Shown: positions 1-7,000 of the stretch, in pieces | How the letters are laid out: each line of letters begins with the position of its first letter | How positions within the stretch are numbered: position 1 is the stretch's first letter | NCBI GenBank assembly: GCA_003509895.1 | Contig: DOMJ01000013.1 | Span: 7,611-16,741 of the forward strand | Reading direction: 5' to 3' | DNA: 9,131 nucleotides | Origin: Candidatus Uhrbacteria bacterium | Lineage (GTDB): Bacteria; Patescibacteriota; Patescibacteriia; UBA9934; UBA11717 | Made by a program: the position numbers and the translations under genes | The notes under the pieces: generated by a model | Databases searched by the model: none | Told to the model about the DNA's origin: nothing | Seen by the model: only the letters and a program-made list of their open reading frames with translations

Positions 1-9
1 CCAACAGTC

Positions 10-29
10 TGTGGATAACTTGTGTACAA
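10..29 (-). promoter_or_regulatory. Two tandem DnaA-box-like sites
   Basis: Positions 10-18 read, on the minus strand, TTATCCACA, the exact classical DnaA box. Positions 21-29 read TTGTACACA on the same strand, which differs from it at two bases and resembles the TTGTCCACA form used by some bacteria. The two sites have the same orientation and start 11 bp apart, about one helical turn. DnaA binds such boxes at replication origins and at some promoters. They lie about 80-100 bp upstream of a promoter and at the extreme left edge of the window, so any larger cluster would be out of view. A single exact 9-mer could occur by chance; the phased pair is what makes it worth noting. An origin is not demonstrated. 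Confidence 0.4.
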
Positions 30-85
30 GGCCCTCAACTTAGTCGCTAATGTTGGCTCAAATACTCGTTTCCTATTTTAAACTC

Positions 86-107
86 AAAAACCCTTTGTGA
101 GGGCTCT
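86..107 (-). terminator. Weak minus-strand terminator-like hairpin
   Basis: Read on the minus strand, AGAGCCCT (107-100) can pair with AGGGTTTT (94-87), including two G-U pairs, across a CACAA loop. The T-rich run lies in and just after the second arm. Only the four CCCT/AGGG pairs are strong. No minus-strand gene ends here within the window, so it could at most stop antisense readthrough or serve something outside. It may be a chance hairpin. Confidence 0.25.
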
Positions 108-110
108 ACG

Positions 111-139
111 TTGACAATTCTCCAAATATATGCTAGCTT
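111..139 (+). promoter_or_regulatory. Sigma-70-type promoter of the lipoprotein gene
   Basis: An exact -35 hexamer TTGACA (111-116) is followed, after 17 bp, by TAGCTT (134-139). This -10 keeps only the T, A and final T of TATAAT, but it is preceded by TGC (131-133), an extended -10 element that can compensate for a weak hexamer. Transcription would start near 146, giving a leader of about 100 nt before the ATG at 247. The AT-rich promoter contrasts sharply with the GC-rich sequence it would transcribe. Confidence 0.65.
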
Positions 140-154
140 ATAGGTAGGAAGACG

Positions 155-233
155 TGCCTGGCAGGGGATTATCCCGCTTGGGTGCCACTTCAACGCAGCG
201 CCCTACGGCGCGGCAAATGCCGCCCTTCGGGGC
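155..233 (+). promoter_or_regulatory. Highly structured 5' leader: serial hairpins
   Basis: The predicted leader folds by eye into consecutive small stems. TGGCA (159-163) pairs with TGCCA (183-187) and encloses GGGA-TTA-TCCC (165-175). GCGCC-CTAC-GGCGC lies at 198-211. CGGC-AAAT-GCCG lies at 211-222, sharing single bases with its neighbours. GCCC-TTCG-GGGC lies at 222-233, a cUUCGg tetraloop of the exceptionally stable class. The last hairpin ends one base before the AAAGGAG ribosome-binding site, so the site is left exposed next to a rigid structure. The design could stabilise the mRNA or control translation. It matches no riboswitch class I know, and no ligand is inferred. The stretch has no stop in the lipoprotein frame and could in principle be an N-terminal extension from GTG 154, but that would bury the signal peptide. 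Confidence 0.5.
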
Positions 234-234
234 A

Positions 235-240
235 AAGGAG
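235..240 (+). promoter_or_regulatory. Shine-Dalgarno that fixes the start at 247
   Basis: AAGGAG (235-240) lies 6 bases before ATG 247, ideal spacing. It decides between this start and the upstream in-frame GTG at 154 or ATG at 217. GTG 154 would sit only about 8 nt from the predicted transcription start and would place 31 charged or polar residues before the signal peptide. Confidence 0.75.
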
Positions 241-246
241 AACGCC

Positions 247-909
247 ATGCGTTCCATGCTCATCGCGGCGCTGCTCGGCAGTGTCCTGTTCACCGGTTGC
301 GTCGACCCGTCCCTGCTCCCCGGGGACGACGACATCACCGTCAGCGGCGACGTTACGGTCACCCTGACCCTCGACCGTGAGGTCGAGGAGATCGAGTACG
401 AGATCGACGGACACCCGTCCCCGGCCACGGCCACCCTCGAGGAAGGCGGTCCGTACGCCCTCGAGGCGGAGGTTCCCGGTATAAACCCGATCAACCTCCC
501 GTGGGCACGCCCGCCCTGCGACCTCACGGTCGCCCACGGAAAGGTGGAGGTGACCACCTACAACAACGAGATCTGGGCGGCTACGTTCGCCCAGCCCGAG
601 ACCGTCGAGAGCACCGTCCGGGACGGAGGGACCCTCACGGTCCCCACCGTGGATGCCCCCTACAACGGGCACGCGTACGGGTGCTCCGTGCAAGGCCCTC
701 CCGAGACTAGGATCTTTCAGACCTCAGACGGACAGTACGTCGAAGGATGGCTCGGGGGCTTCTATGTCCTCGATCACGAGATCAAGCGTCTCGGCGAGAA
801 TGGGGAGGAGCATTTCGATGCTCGATTCAACGAGGACTTCACCATCCTTAGCGGAACGGTCATCGATGGGTTCGGAGGTCACATCCCCATCCATTGCGAT
901 CGTCTCTGA
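247..909 (+). CDS. Secreted lipoprotein of unknown function (220 aa)
   Basis: I do not recognise the family. The start at ATG 247 gives a classical lipoprotein signal: M-R, then a hydrophobic core LIAALLGSVL, then the lipobox F-T-G-C with Cys18 as the predicted lipidation site (F at -3 is less usual than L). The mature part is about 203 aa, acidic, and opens with an Asp-rich linker (DDD, 27-29) followed by alternating hydrophobic/polar runs (ITVSGDVTVTLTLD, 30-43) typical of beta-strands. Three more cysteines (91, 146, 217) remain; one pair could form a disulfide. There are no catalytic motifs, later membrane segments or repeats. The protein should be membrane-anchored and exposed outside the cytoplasm. 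The gene is alone between its own promoter and terminator. Its GC is roughly 60-70%, with C/G-ending codons favoured, against about 40% upstream and about half in the neighbouring giant gene, which suggests recent acquisition or an unusual gene family. Coding status and lipoprotein nature are fairly secure; function is unknown. Confidence 0.85.
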   Translation: MRSMLIAALLGSVLFTGCVDPSLLPGDDDITVSGDVTVTLTLDREVEEIEYEIDGHPSPATATLEEGGPYALEAEVPGINPINLPWARPPCDLTVAHGKVEVTTYNNEIWAATFAQPETVESTVRDGGTLTVPTVDAPYNGHAYGCSVQGPPETRIFQTSDGQYVEGWLGGFYVLDHEIKRLGENGEEHFDARFNEDFTILSGTVIDGFGGHIPIHCDRL

Positions 910-934
910 TCGATCGCTCCCGCTCACCCTTCAC

Positions 935-976
935 GACCCCGCCCGTACCTCCTGTACGTGGCGGGTGTCCCTTTTT
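935..976 (+). terminator. Rho-independent terminator of the lipoprotein gene
   Basis: A GC-rich hairpin starts 26 bases after the TGA stop. GAC-CCCGCC-C-GTAC (935-948) pairs with GTAC-G-GGCGGG-GTC (954-969), with single bulged T residues at 959 and 966 and the loop CTCCT (949-953). Five T residues follow at 972-976. It belongs to the GC-rich unit in composition. Confidence 0.85.
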
Positions 977-1001
977 CTAAACAAAATGCTTTCTTTTCTC
1001 A

Positions 1002-1033
1002 AACATAAAAGAGCCTTGCGGCTCTTTTATGTT
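1002..1033. terminator. Bidirectional terminator, 14-bp perfect stem
   Basis: AACATAAAAGAGCC (1002-1015) and GGCTCTTTTATGTT (1020-1033) are perfect reverse complements around the 4-base loop 1016-1019. On the minus strand the loop reads GCAA, a GNRA tetraloop, and the GAGCC/GGCTC core is followed by TTTTATGTTT, so it ends the giant gene. On the plus strand the same core is followed by TTTTAT, giving a second stop for transcripts escaping the terminator at 935-976. The giant gene's TAA stop (1034-1032) overlaps the outermost base pairs of the stem. Confidence 0.85.
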
Positions 1034-4000
1034 ACAAATTATTGGTTGGTGTGATGCGAATATTACCATCCCAGTTGATCCAAGGATTATTGTAATTGCC
1101 ATTTGGATAACCGGGATCATTGATTTCTGTACGTGGCCAACGGGTTTGATCACATTCCCCATAATTAATAGGTGGATCATATTCAGACCCCTGACACGTA
1201 GAGTTGCCATTCGGTCCAATCGTACACACACCCGTACAGTAATCCCAGTTATCTTTTACGTACACCCGCGGTTGGAAGATACACACATCCCCACCCGGCT
1301 CATAACACGGCGAGTTTTCTAAGATGTTTGTGCCCGTTACATAATGACACTCACGCCCAGCGACCTGGAGCCAGTTAAACATCCCCGGCGTACAACGATA
1401 ATTATGTTGGAATTGGAACGGTCCGCTTTGACAACTATCGGACGTCTTGCCCCATTCTTCTTCTCCGGATGGAGGCACACAAATTTGCTGCTGGCTCGCG
1501 TTCAACCCACGGTGGGCTTTGTAATAGTTGTCATCCGTTGTAGACCCCACCTCATCACCACGCCCCCAAACATTGGCGAGCGAATTTGGAATACTCAGCA
1601 ATGTTCCCCAACCTGTCTCCTGCCCATCTCCCCAATCCACAATCACATTCTTTAATGGATATTGGTTTGGATCGGTAAAGGCATAGAACTCAATGTTTGC
1701 CAAGAAGCTCCGTTGCGCGTTCCAAATACGTCCCGCGCTACCGTTGACACTAAACGTTCCCGTTTCACCTTCCACACAATTCGTCCCTACGCAATTATCC
1801 GTCACGCTCGCCACTTGCGGAGATGTTGGCGTTCCATTGTTTGGTCCCGTGCCGTTTGCATCTCCGTCTTGCCGATCATCAAGATCACCGGCAGAGAAAG
1901 GTCCGAGTCCAATTTTTTCATACACACCTGTTCCTCCAACCGTAACTGGCGCATCGGCATTATTGGTTGAACGGACAATCGTAACTGTCTCATCGTCATA
2001 CTCCCAGAAAGAATACACGCGTGCAAAGAATTGCTTCAGACGACCTAACACCTGCGCCGGCGTAGAACCCGGATTTTTAATTGGAATAATATTCGCGTTT
2101 GGAACCGATGTGAGATCTATTGAACAGGTGTTGTTAAGACACAGCGTTCCAGGCGACCCTCCGCACTGCGAATCCGTATCACACATCAAATCCGAATCTC
2201 CTCCGTCGCACTGATGCTCCGTTGTAAAGACGAACGATTCCCAGTTACCATTTGGATTTGCGTCAACCCAGGTAGACGAATCAAAGAAGGTGCCGTTTGC
2301 CAAGGCTGAGTTACAGACATTTTGTGAGGTTCCAAGCGCAGCTGCCTGGTTAGCCTCACCAACAACAGAACTCCCAGGATGTCCATAATAACGCCTACAA
2401 ACATAGCCCAACTGATAAGAGATATCGTCCACGTCTGCCACACAGAGTCCTAAATCCATGGCGCCGCACCATGCATCTCCATCGGTTGTATCCCAATCAC
2501 CAACAATATAGGAAGTCGCAATGTCATTTGCCTGCATAGACCCCTCATCACACCCAACAAAACAAGCAAAATTATTTACACCCGACAAACACTGCCCTCC
2601 GGTTGGCGCTGTGTAGTTTGGACAATCCGTCGCAATATCACAGTCAAACTCACCTCCATTTAAGGCAGACGGCAAAGAGAAACTTGTATCATCGTAACTT
2701 CTGGCAGACGTTGTGAGGTTTCCTGTAAGCGTGGTGCAAGCACTTCCCTCCGCAAGCGGTTCCAAGAGGAGGTTTGAGTTGTTACATGCCAACACGGTGG
2801 CACCGGCAAAGTCTGCCTGTGTTGGATCGTTGATTGTTATCTGCGATGCATCCGTAAACTCATAACTTGGCACAATACGTCCCACGTCATCCGGCTGTGT
2901 TACGCTGTTGTAACTCAACGCACTTGGCATTCCGGCTTCATTAAGTGTGTATTGCCAAGCAACATTCTGGTTTGGCGTCAACGCACGGTTTGTATAGGCC
3001 GCGTTACCAACGGTATCTGGCTGATTACCGTACCCTGCCTCTACGCTTGTAAAGGCGAGCTCTGAGCATCCAAGATAATATTCCCAGTTATGCTCCAAAT
3101 CAGAGATCATTAAACTTTCTACAGGCCACAAAGGGACGTAATAATTATCTAGAAGACTGTCCGCATTCCACTCATATCCTCGTACTCTGCAGCTTGCATA
3201 ACGGTCCTCAAGAGCTTGGAAGTCCTCGTCGTTTACCAAGTATCCAAACGCCGTGTCTGTGCCCTGTTCAGATGCAGGACCAGAAGTTCCGGACCAGGTG
3301 GCTCTACTAAAGATTTCTTCCTCGTCCGTCAACCCAAGATCCAATGCCGTTGAGTTAATGGGCACCTTCATTCCATTGGCAACCATGTTGGCAGGCGGAG
3401 CACACACGTCTCCGGGTACCGCACCGATTGCATCAACCGGAAGCTCGTACTTTGAGCCATATGGCACACAGAAGTACGGACAGTCCTCAAACACATCACC
3501 TTCTGGCCCTGCCGAGTTTCCACACACGTTGGCGTCTGCCTCACAGGCTCCAATCACAGCAAAGTAATTTTTTGGACACGCCACACTCGCCCAACACGAG
3601 TTATATTCATCTGCGTCACATCCACCGGTCGCAGCCTCGGATCCGCTTGCGTTTTCCGGAATATTTCTTGTAACACCGTTTGCGGTTGCATTCACCATTT
3701 GCACAAACCAAGCACCCAACGGATCCGTAAATCCGATAGGAGGTGTTGGCACGCCCGTGGCATCCGGTGGGAAGGAAGCGGCACACGCAGGCGCAATGGT
3801 GTCATTAATGTCATCGTTGCTGATTGTATCCTGCGCACCCGTTACGCCCAAGTCAATAAACACGCTGTTTTGTGTGCAGTACGCGGTGTTAGCAATAGAG
3901 AATCCCGCCTCGGTGAATTTATTATAGATATCTGTGCCGCCACGCAACTGGTCTACCGGCAACCAGAGCAAACACGCGTTTTTATCCTGGCTCGCGTTAA

Positions 4001-7000
4001 TATTGATGCTCAAATCACTCTGGATACAGAACCCCGGCCACCCAATAAAGGTGTTCTTTGCGGTAATAAACTCACAGATGCCTCCGCCACCACCGGCCGT
4101 GTTGCTACATTGATTATCTCCCGTACAAGAGCTCCCCTCAAATTCTCCCCCAACACAGACCCCCGGAAGCGCGTCTTCACCATTTCCTCTCGCCAAATTT
4201 AAACTCTTCACCCCTCCACCGTATTCGGCCGTGACATAGGAACAATCACACGCCTCACCGCTGGCACAATAGGTTGCGTTGGCAAAACCGGGCCTAAACG
4301 CCGTTGGACGTTCTTCTAATGAACCATCGTTTGGCAAAACAAGCGCACGCTGTGCCGTCCAGTTTGTTACGATGTCATTTGGGAATGGAGCGTTACTTTC
4401 CGGGTATCCACGGCACTCTTGTCTGGTGGCGTTTACCAAATCCGTTCCATCAACAGAACTTGCACAAAGACCATTAAAACACTGACCGGATTCTGCTACC
4501 GTTGGTGCAAGATTACAGAAGACTCCAGGACTGGTACCGCAATCCGCATTAGAAGCACAGGCGAGCAACGTATCGGTACACTGACCAACAGAACAACTTA
4601 CTCCATTAGCCGTTCCGGTAACACATGGCCCCAGCGTAACGGCAAGCCGATAATCTTCCTCCGCATCCGTACAAATCGCATCTGCGTTTAATCCAATACA
4701 GAAAGAATCCGACGTACACGGTGCCGGTACTCCATTGTCCCACTGACCGATCACCGAATTATAAGCCGTTACACCCCCTGCGACATTGTAAATCTTGTCA
4801 CTCACAGAGTTCTGACACAGCTGCTCCGGATTAATGTTGATCTGACTGTAGTCCTGCACGGCATACTGATCCGGAATAGAGTATCCCGAGAACTCGGATC
4901 CATACCAGGTTACATCTCGATTTGCGTATTCCACATCATCTAACAATCGTGTTGGTTCTTCTATCCAATTAGAACAGAATGATTGACTGCCAAGAGAAGA
5001 ATACTCGTTACACAGACTCACCGAATTACACACACTCACAAATCTTCCTTGTTCATCATCCCAGGCAGACGTTTGATTATCGCACGCCAACCATTCGGAA
5101 CACTGACGGTCTCGGCGCACGTTTAAAATCGTGTTCGCGTCGTTTGGTTGAGTTTGATTTACTCCAAAAAGACTTTGGACTCGACCCGAGACAGAAAACG
5201 TTTGGCTTAGGTCACAGACACCAACGTTGCCTACAAGCTGACCGTGTTGAGCGCCGCCAAGACACATAATCGAATCTGGGTTTGGCTCATACGCTTTGTA
5301 ACATGAACCTTGTTGGTCTGCTCCAAACATATCCGTACGTGTTCCACAGTCTTGATCTATAACACATGACCCCTGTACTTCCACATTATAGGAAGGTAAT
5401 CCACCACTAAAACCCGTTTGTGATGGGTAGACGCAGAAACTCTTACACAAATCGATCGTCGAACCGTCTGGGAGCGTAAACTCCCCTCCTCCATCCACGC
5501 TACAATCAACCGGATCCACAGGGGTAAACGGCTGATCCGCGTTTACTAACGTATCTGCATGCCAACTTTTTATATAACTTGCCGACGCGTTAAACGTAAC
5601 AAACGGCGTTGCGTTATTGTTCAATCCAACACAGCCCGTCTCTTGGGAAATAAGACCGTTGCAGGACTCGGACGGCGCATCATCCGCAGGATGAATGCGA
5701 TCATTATTTAAGTAGAAGTAAGGTCTGCCATTTGGATGCAACCCATCGGCTGTGTCTACCACATCCACAAACTCGGCACACGCGTTTTGCTCGGCCGGAC
5801 ACGTTCCAACCCATCCGCTGTAATCCGCCTCATCTCCGTTATGCCAAATGCCGAAGTCCGTACCGCCAATCAGATAACTGTCTGTGAGTTCACTTGCCGC
5901 ATCAAAGAGGCCATTATTGTTGATATCATCGTAATAGCATGGCTCACTCACACCCACACGGAACCACCCCGCATAGCGTGTACCCTCAATGGTGACAGAC
6001 GTTTTATACTCACATTTTTGACTTCCCGGATTCTTAAAGTAGAACAGGGCTCCGCCGTCCGTGCTGTACGCATCGCAGAATAAATTCTCCTGTTCACACA
6101 AAATGTCCTCGTAACGATCCGGGTCGTTTAGCAAGGCGACTCCCGCGTAGGCGATAACCTCTGAATGATCAATGTTAAAGGTGGGACTGCCGTACAGCGT
6201 ACATCCGGCAGCATTTGCCGCACACCTATACTGAGGTAAGTCTACGAGATAGATTTTTTCATCACGTGAGATAACTTCCGAATCCTCTGCCAAAACAGGT
6301 GCAAGGGTAAACGGTGCATCTATACCATTTGATTGGAATCGACACGTTGTTTGTCCCGGGAACACGGTACACACATCCTCGCCATTAAACGCACAGGCCG
6401 TTGGTGTTGTAGGCGAGGCTCCAAGCGTGCAGGTGAGATTAAACGCCTGTGGGTATGGGCTATTTGAGTTTTGCGTGTTAAAGAACCCTTCACAACCAAT
6501 CACCTCCTCGCGACAAATAGAGGCAAACGACTTTAAATCAACCGTTTCTCCACGGTGCGTTGTATATTCCTGACATCCCAAGAAAAACTGTGGCGCCGCA
6601 ACCCCCTGTGGCGTTTGATCGCACGTAGACGGTGTTACCCAGCTATTTTCTATGAGATACGCGGTGTCCTGAACCTCGCGCAAAATCACGTTGTCCACGT
6701 ATCCGGCGGTGCCTGTTAGATCAAACGTTAAGCGTGCCGTTGCCTCATCAAATCCCACAGCCGTTGGCGTAACTGGGCCAAACGTATACTCCTGCCATCC
6801 ACTTGTAAGCGTAAGGGGGGTCATCACGTTTATGCTTGGACCTGTAGCTCCTACAAAATCCGCCTGCAACGTGCCGCTTCCCTTGGCCCAGAACGACAAA
6901 ATGTACCCACGATCAGCAAAAATCTCTCCCTCACTCAATTGTGCCGCCACCACATCTCCAATTTGCATGGAACGGCCACCGGCTGCAACAGATTCGTTAC

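Noticed and set aside
1..56. CCAACA (1-6) / TGTTGG (51-56) inverted repeat around the DnaA-like boxes
   Set aside because: Only 6 bp with a 44-bp spacer at a window edge; expected by chance, though it could extend leftwards out of view.
154..246. Upstream GTG start extending the lipoprotein by 31 residues
   Set aside because: It would bury the signal peptide, lacks a well-spaced Shine-Dalgarno and starts only about 8 nt after the predicted transcription start.
138..693. Minus-strand open frames opposite the lipoprotein (138-557 and 190-693)
   Set aside because: High GC removes stop codons from all frames; the products are Arg/Gly-rich and motif-free, while the plus frame has a lipobox, ribosome-binding site, promoter and terminator.
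977..1231. 84-codon minus-strand frame crossing the terminator
   Set aside because: It is another frame of the giant gene's 3' end and runs through the 14-bp terminator stem.
1693..4202. Plus-strand open frames of 167-173 codons (1693-2214 and 3699-4202) opposite the giant gene
   Set aside because: They lie antisense to a continuous 2,699-codon frame with clear domain structure; their translations show no motifs and look like frame shadows.
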